A DNA stretch of 64,000 nt from Acidobacteriota bacterium (lineage in GTDB: Bacteria > Acidobacteriota > Thermoanaerobaculia > Multivoradales > Multivoraceae), in contig JAPOWR010000003.1 in NCBI GenBank assembly GCA_026707545.1, positions 52,451 to 116,450 of the forward strand, written 5' to 3'. Under the pieces are notes generated by a model. It was not told the DNA's origin. It saw nothing but the letters and a program-made list of their open reading frames with translations, and made no database searches. Of this stretch, positions 35,875-43,733 are shown one piece after another. Made by a program: the position numbers and the translations under genes. How positions within the stretch are numbered: the stretch's first letter is position 1; every line of letters begins with the position of its first letter.

Positions 35875-37319
35875 ACTGCGGTCTCCATGTTCGCGGCCCG
35901 AAACGCCGCCCAACGTGCGAACAGGAAGGCTCCGCTCGCCCAGAGCACCATGACGAGCAGATAGGGGAGATAGCTCCCCGTGAAGTTCGTCAGCGGCGGC
36001 GGACCGGCGTGGTAGTCGGCAACCTCGCCCCAGAAGCTGGTCGGCGACTCGTAGACCATCGGATCGGCGCCGGAGTTGTAGAGCAGGTCTTCGTTGAGCT
36101 GCCTGATCACGACCCGCCGGTGTTCTTCAGCGCTCTTGACGAAGTCGTAGTGGTGGAGGCGGTCGGAGCCGGAGAGACCTGAGGAAAGCGCCATGACCGA
36201 GATCGTCGGCGACAGCGCAGTGAGCCAGAACCGGGTGTCCTCCTGGCGGCCGTACCGGTCGTTCAGGCCGGCGTAGTAGGCGTCGTAGAGCGGGTCGGAG
36301 TACTCCTCGCTCGCCTGCAGCTCCCAGGCGCTCCACGGCACCGGCGCGTCTTCCACGTTGGCAACCTGGAACTTCTCGAGAAAGCGGGCCATTTCCCGTT
36401 TTCTGATGTCGGTGAGCGGAATCCCGAAGGCGGGAATGACGCCCCAGTACTCGGCCTTGATCTCCTCGAGGTCCTTCCACGTCTGGTAGCTGTCGGGTTG
36501 AGGCGTCGAGGTGACCGCGGCATCGTTGGCGAAGCGCGGCAGGAGCACGGTGACCAGACACCAGATGGCGAGAAGCGAGACGGCCGCGGAACGCCGACTC
36601 GGGCTAAGCGCCGAGACGCCGATGGTGAGCATCGCGAATGCAAAGAGGTAGATCCCGTAGATGCCGACGATCCCGAGAAGACGTACCGGCAGGTCTTCCT
36701 GCGGATAGCCCCTGTCGAAGACGAAGACCGCAATGGTGATCAAAGCGAACACCGGCAGGAGCAGTTTCAGCAGCGCTGACGACGCTCCTCGCAACTTGCC
36801 TTTGAAGACCGAGCCCGGAGAGACGCCGTAGCTCATGACCTGACGCAGGGTCCCGTCTTCTCTCTCCCCTGCGTAGGACCCGAACAGGAGGAGGATGACG
36901 ATCAGCGGCATGATGACCTGCAGCACCCATGCCGGGCTGAGCCCGACAAACCTCGACAGGTCGCCCGTACTCTCCGCGCGCCTGAACCTGGACGGATTCT
37001 GGATGTGTGCTTCCATCCAGACGGCGATGCCGGCGAAGTCGATCGCGCCGGGATCGAAACTCGCCAGGGTAGGAATCGGCTTGAATACGTATCTTGAGAA
37101 GTGTGCTGCCTTGTGCGGGTTCCTGACGCCCTGGTCCAGCCACACCGCCTTGTCGTTCTCCGCGGCAGCGGCGCGCTCCGTTTCGAAGGTTGCCGTCCGG
37201 TTGAGCCCGATCGCCATCGAGGCGACCATGACGGCAATCACGCCAAAACTCAGGGCCCAGAGTCGCTTGCCCCTGCGGGCAACGAGTGCCTCCTTCGCTG
37301 CAATGACCCTTGCTTTCAT
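35871..37319 (-). CDS. ABC-2-type permease with large periplasmic loop (DUF3526-like), first of pair
   Basis: This 482-residue protein has the same layout as its neighbour: helix 1 (LWALSFGVIAVMVASMAIGL), a periplasmic loop, VLQVIMPLIVILLLFGSYAGEREDGTLRQV, further helices and a C-terminal helix (LLVMVLWASGAFLFARW). The GEREDGTLRQ element contacts the ATPase in this family. Its ATG overlaps the ATPase stop by 4 nt and its stop overlaps the second permease by 4 nt, so the three are co-translated. The two permeases probably pair as a heterodimer. Transport direction is inferred as export from the ABC-2 class. Confidence 0.83.
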   Translation of the reverse strand: MKARVIAAKEALVARRGKRLWALSFGVIAVMVASMAIGLNRTATFETERAAAAENDKAVWLDQGVRNPHKAAHFSRYVFKPIPTLASFDPGAIDFAGIAVWMEAHIQNPSRFRRAESTGDLSRFVGLSPAWVLQVIMPLIVILLLFGSYAGEREDGTLRQVMSYGVSPGSVFKGKLRGASSALLKLLLPVFALITIAVFVFDRGYPQEDLPVRLLGIVGIYGIYLFAFAMLTIGVSALSPSRRSAAVSLLAIWCLVTVLLPRFANDAAVTSTPQPDSYQTWKDLEEIKAEYWGVIPAFGIPLTDIRKREMARFLEKFQVANVEDAPVPWSAWELQASEEYSDPLYDAYYAGLNDRYGRQEDTRFWLTALSPTISVMALSSGLSGSDRLHHYDFVKSAEEHRRVVIRQLNEDLLYNSGADPMVYESPTSFWGEVADYHAGPPPLTNFTGSYLPYLLVMVLWASGAFLFARWAAFRAANMETAV

Positions 37320-38035
37320 GCCGCGTCCTCCCTGCCTTCGTGCATGTGTTCGAGATAGAGCGTCTCGAGCTGCGCCGCCGTCACGTCCGCGGCGGCAATC
37401 ACGTCGATCAGGCGCCCGTCCCTCAGGATTCCGATCCGGCTCGCGACTTCACGAGCCCGGAACAGGTCATGTGTGGCCATCAAGCCGGCCACGCCCTGAT
37501 TCCGCATCTCTCTGAGCAGAGAGCAGAACTCGTTGGCCGCCTTGGGGTCCAGCCCGGCCAGTGGCTCGTCGAGGAGCAGGATCTCCGCGCTCTTCGCGAG
37601 TGCACAGGCAATCCCGACCTTCTGCTGCATGCCCTTGGAGTAGGTTGAAGCAAGCTTGTGGTTGGCATCACGGGGCAACCCCGCGGTGTCCAAGCACTCC
37701 AGGAGTTCGCTCTCTCCCAGACGCTTCCCGGCAAGCTCGGCGAAGAACCTCAGATTCTCGTAACCGGAGAGGTCAGGGTAGAGCGCCACTCTCTCCGGGA
37801 TGTAGGCCACGTGTTCACGGGCGGAGACCGGATCGGAGCGGACGCTCTTCCCCTTGACCAGCGCCTCTCCCCTCGTTGGCTCGAGAAAGCCCAGGAAGAG
37901 GTTGATGGCGGTTGTCTTCCCGGCGCCATTTGCGCCGAGGAAACAGAGGATCTCGCCCTCCTGGACCTCGACATTCAGGCCGTCGAGTGCGACGACGCCG
38001 TTGAACGACTTCGACAGTTCTCTTGCTTCGAGCAT
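37316..38035 (-). CDS. ABC transporter ATPase
   Basis: The 239-residue ATPase has a Walker A GANGAGKTT (34-42), a signature region STYSKGMQQKVGIA in place of a canonical LSGGQ and a Walker B ILLLDEPLAGLDP followed by a His-loop (MATHD). The frame opens further upstream, but ATG 38035 gives the standard MLEARELSKSF start. An AAAGGGAC lies upstream. It powers the two DUF3526-like permeases encoded next. The YSKGM signature is common in NosF/CcmA-like ATPases of ABC-2 exporters. Confidence 0.92.
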   Translation of the reverse strand: MLEARELSKSFNGVVALDGLNVEVQEGEILCFLGANGAGKTTAINLFLGFLEPTRGEALVKGKSVRSDPVSAREHVAYIPERVALYPDLSGYENLRFFAELAGKRLGESELLECLDTAGLPRDANHKLASTYSKGMQQKVGIACALAKSAEILLLDEPLAGLDPKAANEFCSLLREMRNQGVAGLMATHDLFRAREVASRIGILRDGRLIDVIAAADVTAAQLETLYLEHMHEGREDAA

Positions 38036-38346
38036 TGAAAGTCCCTTTCGGTTTCTTCGCGGCCTGGCTCGGAGACCGTTGCCCGTGGGGAGATCGGGCG
38101 GCTCGCGATCCCCGCTCCCCATGAGCGGTGGACCCGTTACAGGCCAAAGGGTCGAGCTTCGGCCGCGCGGCCAGGCCCTGGCTACAGGCAGCGAACCCAG
38201 GATGGCCGAGCCGCTCCCGACCTCCGCGTGCCAGCGAAGAGGCTCAGGTGCTCAGCAGGGCGCTACGAACGGCAGGCGCTTGGTTGATCGTGCGACAGAA
38301 TCGCGCGAGCGTCCTGTGAGACTGGCTCGCTGGATCGAGAGGCGGC
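38036..38346. other. 311-nt intergenic region ahead of the ABC operon
   Basis: This gap separates the small His/Cys gene from the ABC ATPase. It is GC-rich and open in several frames but has no convincing ORF with a ribosome site. I looked for a cobalamin-type riboswitch because a TonB receptor is downstream, and found no clear box. It probably contains the main promoter of the ABC-TonB operon. Confidence 0.4.
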
Positions 38347-38652
38347 CTAGGCGCGTGACGGCGGACCGCGGGGCGGCGCAGGCAGGTAAGGCCGATCGAC
38401 AACCGGACTGTCGGGCCCTGTGGCGCCGCAAGATGCTCCCAAGCGGTCAAGGACGAGCGTCGGAGCATCGTTCCCCTGGAAGCACTGCGTCTGCTGGAGG
38501 TGACAGGTGACGCAGTCGTGTTCACTGACCTCGAGCTGATCGTGTCCGTGCCCGACCGCCAGGACCGAGCCGAGCAGTACGAGGCAGACCAGAAGGACGG
38601 AGATGCACTGGCGACGGCCAGCCTCGGTCGGAATGGTCTTTGATCGGATCAC
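38347..38652 (-). CDS. Small secreted His/Cys protein (DUF2946-like), hypothetical
   Basis: The 101-residue product starts at GTG 38652 (AAGG 7 nt upstream). A basic N-terminus is followed by a membrane or signal segment (CISVLLVCLVLLGSVLAVG). Then come H35-G-H37 and C47-V-T-C50-H51 with another Cys57. The His and Cys spacing recalls DUF2946 proteins, which are often near metal transport genes; CVTCH could alternatively bind heme c. The C-terminal 40 residues are Pro/Arg-rich without clear meaning. It precedes the ABC-TonB operon on the same strand and may be its metal-related partner. Confidence 0.6.
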   Translation of the reverse strand: MIRSKTIPTEAGRRQCISVLLVCLVLLGSVLAVGHGHDQLEVSEHDCVTCHLQQTQCFQGNDAPTLVLDRLGASCGATGPDSPVVDRPYLPAPPRGPPSRA

Positions 38653-38766
38653 ATGCTTGCCTTGGGGCTACGATCAAGCATGTCGGGGCAATTGACTCGT
38701 TGTCAAGCCCCTCAGATGGTCGTCGGCGTGGCGGTCTACACACTCGGGGAGCGGGCCGACGAACTC

Positions 38767-39567
38767 ATGACAAAGACGAAACCTATGCCCCTGGGCGAAC
38801 CCAGGCAGCTCCTTGCACCGCTCGTCCACCAAGCCTGGCAGGCGTTCGACCGCGCCGGTGTTTTGCCCTCGCGCGTCGCACCGGCCGCACCGATTCTGTT
38901 CTTCGGTGACCTCGATGCACACCTGAACTCACCCTTGCGCGTGCTGACGGTCGGCCTGAATCCCTCGCTTCACGAGTTCCCGTCGAATGATGCCTTCAGT
39001 CGCTTTCCGCTGATTCAGGGCAATGGCGAACGGGAGCCCGCCCGCTATCTCGATGCGATGTCGGCCTACTTCCGTACCAAGCCCTACAGAGGCTGGTTCA
39101 GCTCCTATGAAGCGGTCCTCGATGGCGCGAGATCGAGCTACTACGCCGGGAAGCGCTCGACGGCGCTCCACACCGACATCTGCACACCCGTCGCAACCGA
39201 CCCGACCTGGAGCAGTTTGGGGCCGGATCGCCCGGAACTCCAAGCAGCCGGCGTCCCGCTCTGGCACGAACTGCTGAAAGTGCTCCGTCCTCAGATTGTG
39301 CTGCTCTCGGTGGCGCAGTGGCACCTGAACCACATCCGGTTCCAAGCCATAGGTCCGTGGCAGACTCTCAGAGTCTTCGACCGAACGGGCCAGGGCGACC
39401 TCCGGAAGCGCCCGTACGAGGTGCGGGCGCGATGGTACGAAGTCGCCAGCGAACGGTCCCTGTTCGCTTGGGGACGAGCAGCTCAGAAGCCGTTCGGGCA
39501 CTTGGCAAACATCCAGAAACGCGAGGCGGGCGCCATCATGGTTGAGGCATACGAAGATGGCCGGTAG
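38767..39567 (+). CDS. Possible uracil-DNA-glycosylase-fold protein of unknown role
   Basis: From ATG 38767 the protein has 266 residues; in-frame ATGs at 38680, 38716 and 38785 cannot be excluded and none has a clear ribosome site. The core LRVLTVGLNPSLHEFPSNDAF has the Gly-x-Asn-Pro pattern seen at motif I of some uracil-DNA glycosylase superfamily members. ALHTDICTPVATDPTW and VLLSVAQWHLNHIRF follow where later strands and motif II would be. The match is by eye and tentative. It overlaps the next gene by 11 nt, so the pair should be co-translated. The region is visibly less GC-rich than the chromosome around it. Confidence 0.55.
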   Translation: MTKTKPMPLGEPRQLLAPLVHQAWQAFDRAGVLPSRVAPAAPILFFGDLDAHLNSPLRVLTVGLNPSLHEFPSNDAFSRFPLIQGNGEREPARYLDAMSAYFRTKPYRGWFSSYEAVLDGARSSYYAGKRSTALHTDICTPVATDPTWSSLGPDRPELQAAGVPLWHELLKVLRPQIVLLSVAQWHLNHIRFQAIGPWQTLRVFDRTGQGDLRKRPYEVRARWYEVASERSLFAWGRAAQKPFGHLANIQKREAGAIMVEAYEDGR

Positions 39568-40441
39568 CCGTTGCTTCGTTCAGCTCTCGCACCCCGGACG
39601 TGAGCACCAACCCGACCGCGGCCTGGAGAAGACCTGGAACACGCAAAAGCACGGCCATGCACGGAAGTTCATGCTGTTGCACGGCCAGTGGATCGACGAG
39701 AACCGCAATCGACAGACCGGTGATCTGTACGCCTGGGGCGAGTGGGAGCCGGAGTCCGAGCTGGTCCGTGCCCTCGATCCACCGGACGGCGACTGGCTGC
39801 ATCCGCGGTGCCTGTGGCGCCCGTACTATGTCCCGAAGACCAGCTATGAGGGACTGCACAACACCGATCCCTTCATCTTCGGGCCTCGATTCCTGTACTC
39901 CAATTGCTTCCAACCGAGCAAGCCCGGCCTAAGACAGCTAGACGAAGGGTCCGTCATTGCGTTCGGGAGCAGCAAGAAGATAGACGGCGAGTGGCAGTGG
40001 ATGCTCGACACTGTGCTCGTCGTCAGAGACTTCAAGGACTACCACGGGTTCGAGGCACACACCACACTCCGGGACTGGACTTCGTGCACGTTCCTCGATG
40101 TGACCATCCGGCCCTTGACCGGTGACTCGCCGCAGCCGAATGCCTGCGCATCGGCCCGCGATCGGCTCCGGCTCTACCGGGGTGCGACCACCGACGATCC
40201 CGTCGGAGGGATGTTCAGCTTCTTCCCCGCAAGTCCCGAATGCGGTGATTCGGGCTTCAAGCGACCGGCTATCGATCTGCCGGTCGAGTACATCAACCCC
40301 CGCGCCTTTCGAGCCCCGAGGGGGTTCCGACGTGATCGAACGCCCGACGAACTCCGGGGAGTGTGGGACCTGTTAGTCGAGCAAGTGCGCGACGCAGGAC
40401 TCGTTCTGGGGACGTTCGCCGAGTTGCCGGAGCGGCGCTGA
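39557..40441 (+). CDS. Unknown protein translationally coupled to the UDG-like gene
   Basis: This 294-residue protein starts at ATG 39557, inside the end of the upstream gene. It begins MAGSRCFVQLSHPGREHQP and has HGHARKFMLLHGQW, YAWGEWEPESELV, IFGPRFLYSNC and LDEGSVIAFGSSKK. It is rich in Trp and aromatic residues and contains Cys and His, but I recognise no catalytic motif and no family. There is no signal peptide or membrane segment, so it is probably cytoplasmic. The tight overlap with the possible UDG-fold gene suggests they act together. A repeat copy begins 3 nt after its stop. Confidence 0.7.
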   Translation: MAGSRCFVQLSHPGREHQPDRGLEKTWNTQKHGHARKFMLLHGQWIDENRNRQTGDLYAWGEWEPESELVRALDPPDGDWLHPRCLWRPYYVPKTSYEGLHNTDPFIFGPRFLYSNCFQPSKPGLRQLDEGSVIAFGSSKKIDGEWQWMLDTVLVVRDFKDYHGFEAHTTLRDWTSCTFLDVTIRPLTGDSPQPNACASARDRLRLYRGATTDDPVGGMFSFFPASPECGDSGFKRPAIDLPVEYINPRAFRAPRGFRRDRTPDELRGVWDLLVEQVRDAGLVLGTFAELPERR

Positions 40442-40443
40442 TC

Positions 40444-40512
40444 GTCGCCGCTTCGCGGCGCGGCTTTCCAGCCGCCTACGGCGGCAGCGGACCAGAGGGT
40501 CCGCGCACCCAG
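40444..40512 (+). repeat. Dispersed repeat, copy B (two-module, 69 nt)
   Basis: It begins GTCGCCGCTTCGCGGCGCG at 40444-40462, identical to the same module at 43517-43535. After a 7-nt spacer the 43-nt module at 40470-40512 follows, matching copy C at 41 of 43 positions. Weaker similarity continues about 35 nt beyond. It lies between convergent genes and could act as a bidirectional terminator. Confidence 0.85.
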
Positions 40513-40570
40513 AGAACGGCTGTCGGTGCAGCGTTGTGCTCTGCTGTAATCGGCCGGTTCCTCCAGCCGG

Positions 40571-41110
40571 CTACGGCAGCGGGAACTCCTCCAGGTAGTG
40601 CTCGTAGCCGGGCTCCACGTCGATCTCCAGCGATCGGAGCATCCGCACGACTGCGTTGTAGTACGAGACAATGATCGTCAGCTCGACCAGGAGTTCGTCG
40701 TCCAGGTGACGTCGTAGAGCGTCGAAGGTCTCGGTGCTGATGCTGAGACCCTTGGTCGCTTCGTCGGCGGCGGTGAGAACGAGGCGTTCGAGTTCCGGCA
40801 ACGACTCGGCTTCCGGCCCCGCGATGACGGCGCGGATGTCGTCGTCGGACATGCCGAACTGGCGGCCGAGTTCGATGTGGTGGCTGTACTCGTAGTCGGT
40901 GCGGGTGATGACACCGATTCGCAGGATGGCCATCTCGCGCAGCCGCGTGTCGAAGCGCGACTTGTGGCGGATCCAGGCGCCCGTGTGACGGAAGGCGCGG
41001 GTTCCGGAGGGGCTGTGCGCAAGCATCCGCGCCAGGTTGATCGGCCGGTCGAGCAGCTCCCGGTCTTCGGGGGCGAGATCGTCCACATCGAGGTAGGGGA
41101 GTCGAGCCAT
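40571..41110 (-). CDS. Carboxymuconolactone decarboxylase (CMD/AhpD-fold) family protein
   Basis: This 179-residue protein has the CMD helical fold: LREMAILRIGVITRTDYEYSHH is the conserved core, followed by GMSDDDIRAV and LDDELLVELTIIVSYYNAV. The redox Cys-x-x-Cys pair of AhpD is absent, so a decarboxylase or hydratase-like role is more likely than peroxidase reduction. It is third in a minus-strand unit with a tannase-family hydrolase and an SDR, 47 nt after the SDR stop. Together they look like degradation of an aromatic or lactone substrate. Confidence 0.9.
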   Translation of the reverse strand: MARLPYLDVDDLAPEDRELLDRPINLARMLAHSPSGTRAFRHTGAWIRHKSRFDTRLREMAILRIGVITRTDYEYSHHIELGRQFGMSDDDIRAVIAGPEAESLPELERLVLTAADEATKGLSISTETFDALRRHLDDELLVELTIIVSYYNAVVRMLRSLEIDVEPGYEHYLEEFPLP

Positions 41111-41157
41111 CGCGATCCTCTCTTCCGGGTCGGCATCGTCAGCGCCGGCGGCGCCAG

Positions 41158-41973
41158 TCAGCGGACGGGAGAGAGTACCGTCACGCCGCCGTCGACGACC
41201 AGCGCCTGGCCCGTGATGTAGCGCGCGTGTTCGGAGGCGAGGAACACGACCGCGCGGCCGACGTCCCAGCCGGTCCCTTCAATCCGCAGTGCCGAGGCGT
41301 TCTTGCGCCGCTCGCGGATCTCGGGCGTCATCGTCGGGCGCTGGACCATCGGCGTCCAGACCGGGCCCGGGAGCACGGCGTTGACGCGGATCCCGTCCTC
41401 GGCGTGATCGACGGCCATCGCCCGGGTCAGCGAAATGACCGCTCCTTTCGACGCCGAGTAAGGGGTGAGGCCCTTGGGGCGGATCGCGGAGATCGAGCTG
41501 ATGTTGACGATCGAGCCGCCGCCGGCCTCGTGCATCGACGGAATCAGGGCGCGGGACGCCTGGACCATCGACCGGACGTTGACCTTCATCACACGGTCCC
41601 AGAGTTCCGACTCGGTGTCGAGGACCGTGCCGGGCGCTCCGATGCCGACGTTGTTGATCAGCACGGTGGCTGGCGCGGAGCCTTCCCGCGCGAAGGACGC
41701 CAGGGCCGCGCAGTCCTCGTCGCTGGTCACGTCGCCGATGAAGAGCCGGGCGGCGCCGCCCTCGTTCCCGATCATCTCGACGGTGCCGCGGGCGGCTTCC
41801 TCGTTGAGGTCCACGACGATGACCTCGGCGCCGGCACGCGCCAGGAGAATCGCGGCGGCCCGGCCGTTACCGATCCCGTCGTCTCTCGCTCCGCCGCCCG
41901 TTACGACGGCGGTCCGGCCGCTGAAGTCGATTCGATCCCCCGCTGAGGGAACCTGCTCCAAAGGCGCGTTCAT
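41158..41973 (-). CDS. Short-chain dehydrogenase/reductase
   Basis: The 271-residue SDR has a Rossmann start TAVVTGGGARDDGIGNGRA, slightly longer than the usual TGxxxGIG. NNVG replaces the common NNAG, and the active-site YSASK (Tyr-x3-Lys) is preceded by the conserved Ser in NISSISAI. It would oxidise or reduce an alcohol/ketone with NAD(P). ATG 41973 is taken because it overlaps the tannase-family stop as ATGA; an upstream ATG at 41997 is less likely. It is in one unit with the hydrolase and CMD genes. Confidence 0.92.
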   Translation of the reverse strand: MNAPLEQVPSAGDRIDFSGRTAVVTGGGARDDGIGNGRAAAILLARAGAEVIVVDLNEEAARGTVEMIGNEGGAARLFIGDVTSDEDCAALASFAREGSAPATVLINNVGIGAPGTVLDTESELWDRVMKVNVRSMVQASRALIPSMHEAGGGSIVNISSISAIRPKGLTPYSASKGAVISLTRAMAVDHAEDGIRVNAVLPGPVWTPMVQRPTMTPEIRERRKNASALRIEGTGWDVGRAVVFLASEHARYITGQALVVDGGVTVLSPVR

Positions 41974-43490
41974 CGATCCAGCACCTGCTCCCTGCACTCG
42001 AAGCTCCCCGCGTCCTTCGGGTCACCGTTGCCCGAATAGATCGCGGCTTTCGGGTAACGGCAGATGGGCCGCGATTCAAGCCCGGTGCCCAGCGTGTCGG
42101 GTGCCACGCCCTCCTCCACCCAGCGGACGACCGCGGCGAAGGGATTCTCGGGGGTGATGCCGGGCATGTCGCGGCAGTGCCTGGCGCCCGGCACCATGAA
42201 CAGGCGCAGGAAGTCGCCGGTGTGGCCCATACGGTCTTCGACGCCTTCGAACCAGTCGACCGTGCCCTGTGCGTAGATCAGGGGGTCGGACCAGCCGTGC
42301 CAGACGACCGCCTTGCCGCCGCGGTCGCGGAAGCCGGAGAGATCGGTGCGGTCCGTGCCGAACACGCGCCCGAACTCCTCGACCGACTGGTCCCAGTAGT
42401 GCTCGTAAGAGGCGGGGGTGAGGCCGGTCCAGTCGAAATCCGGGTCGCGGGCGAGGAAGTAGCGGAACCAGTCGAGGGTGATCCGCATCGGCCGGCCCGC
42501 GGGCGGGTCGCCGGCCGTCCCGTTCAGAGCCATGAAGTCGGTCCCCGGCGCCAGGCCGTACCAGAGGAAGGAGCCGTCACGCCGCCGGGGGCCCTCAAGG
42601 ATCTTCCGGAGGACGGCGACGTCGTCCTCGGTGACCAATCCACAACCTTCGCCCTCGGCGCCGAGGAGTTCGGTGGGGTTGAACGGACATTGGCGGGGCT
42701 CGGGGATCACGCCATCGGCGACGCCGTCCTGGAGGTCGCAGGCTTCGACAGCCTGGGCCTGGGCGAGGCGGAAGGTGCACGGACGCACGAAGTGGCCCGC
42801 CTCCAGCATGACGAGCTGACCCCACATCTGGGCGAGGTGCAGGCGGTCCCAGTTGATCGCCGGTGCGCCGGAGAGGACGCCGTCGTAGTCGTCGGGGTAG
42901 CGCTGGACCTCCATCAGCCCCTGGCGGCCTCCGGTCGAGCAGCCGCGGAAGTAGGAGTACCTGGGTTGCCGGCCGTAGAAGGCCGCCGTGAGTTCCTTGC
43001 CCACCCGGGTCATCGCGTGGATGCCGAGGTAGGCGTTGTCGCGGATCAGCATCCACTCGAGGGCGCCGTCGGGGCCGAGGGCGAAGCTGCCGCTGTTCTG
43101 TTCGTGGCCAGTGTCCGTGGCGGCCGCCGCGAAGCCTTCCTGCACGGCAGCAGGGAGCGTCCGCGGACTGCCGCCCGAGAAGCCGCCGCCGCCGGTGCCG
43201 AGGAAGCGGCCGTTCCAGTTCTCGGTGGGCAGGGCAACCCAGATCGTGATGCGGTCGTTGGCTGGCGTGTGGGTGGCGATGGCGGTTACGCGGCAGTAGG
43301 GGGGGCCGGTGGGGCCGGCGGTTGCGAGGGTGGCCGATTCGACGGTGGCGTCGGCGAGGTCGACGGTGGTCAGGCTCTCGCAGGTGCGGGCCGGTTCGAC
43401 GTAGTCGTGAAGAGGTGGCGGCGGCCATTGCGCGGCCGCGGGAGCGGTGACGGCGAACAGGACGGTGCCTGTGATCAGGGAGAACTTCAC
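41970..43490 (-). CDS. Tannase/feruloyl-esterase family hydrolase, secreted
   Basis: This 506-residue protein starts at GTG 43490 with a signal peptide (MKFSLITGTVLFAVTAPAAA). The nucleophile lies in C184-S185-T-G-G of GCSTGGRQG. An Asp in HGWSDPLI and a His in GARHCRD complete the triad. The Cys184 and the Cys after the catalytic His form the disulfide typical of this family. It would cleave esters of phenolic acids in the periplasm or outside. It leads a unit with SDR and CMD genes, consistent with use of the released phenolic part. The ribosome site is weak. Confidence 0.9.
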   Translation of the reverse strand: MKFSLITGTVLFAVTAPAAAQWPPPPLHDYVEPARTCESLTTVDLADATVESATLATAGPTGPPYCRVTAIATHTPANDRITIWVALPTENWNGRFLGTGGGGFSGGSPRTLPAAVQEGFAAAATDTGHEQNSGSFALGPDGALEWMLIRDNAYLGIHAMTRVGKELTAAFYGRQPRYSYFRGCSTGGRQGLMEVQRYPDDYDGVLSGAPAINWDRLHLAQMWGQLVMLEAGHFVRPCTFRLAQAQAVEACDLQDGVADGVIPEPRQCPFNPTELLGAEGEGCGLVTEDDVAVLRKILEGPRRRDGSFLWYGLAPGTDFMALNGTAGDPPAGRPMRITLDWFRYFLARDPDFDWTGLTPASYEHYWDQSVEEFGRVFGTDRTDLSGFRDRGGKAVVWHGWSDPLIYAQGTVDWFEGVEDRMGHTGDFLRLFMVPGARHCRDMPGITPENPFAAVVRWVEEGVAPDTLGTGLESRPICRYPKAAIYSGNGDPKDAGSFECREQVLDR

Positions 43491-43516
43491 GGGCCGGTCT
43501 CGGACTCCGCAGTATG

Positions 43517-43585
43517 GTCGCCGCTTCGCGGCGCGTCTAGTTGGCCGCCTTCGGCGGCAGCGGACCAGAGGGTCCGCGCACCCAG
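43517..43585 (+). repeat. Dispersed repeat, copy C (two-module, 69 nt)
   Basis: It has the same two modules and the same 7-nt spacer as copy B. The second module, 43543-43585, is identical over 43 nt to the reverse complement of 28271-28313. This copy lies between divergent genes, so a role only as terminator is unlikely. Confidence 0.85.
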
Positions 43586-43733
43586 AGCACGGTCTTTCCC
43601 GTTGCGACAGTCTCTACTGCAAGCCAACCATGCGCGGTGGCGGCGATCTTGCCCTCGCCACCACCACTACCCGCGCGCAGAGGGTAACGTCCGCGTGCTA
43701 CCTGCATCGGCATCGCACTCAAGGAGAGTCCCC

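Noticed and set aside
38036..38346. Cobalamin-type riboswitch ahead of the ABC-TonB operon
   Set aside because: The 311-nt leader was read on the minus strand; AGCCAGG-like pieces occur but no consensus B12 box with its pairing partner was found.
42177..43733. Upstream extension of the HSL-like esterase to a fused 880-residue protein
   Set aside because: The extension is antisense to the tannase-family gene, and AAGGAG plus a signal peptide mark the start at 43734.
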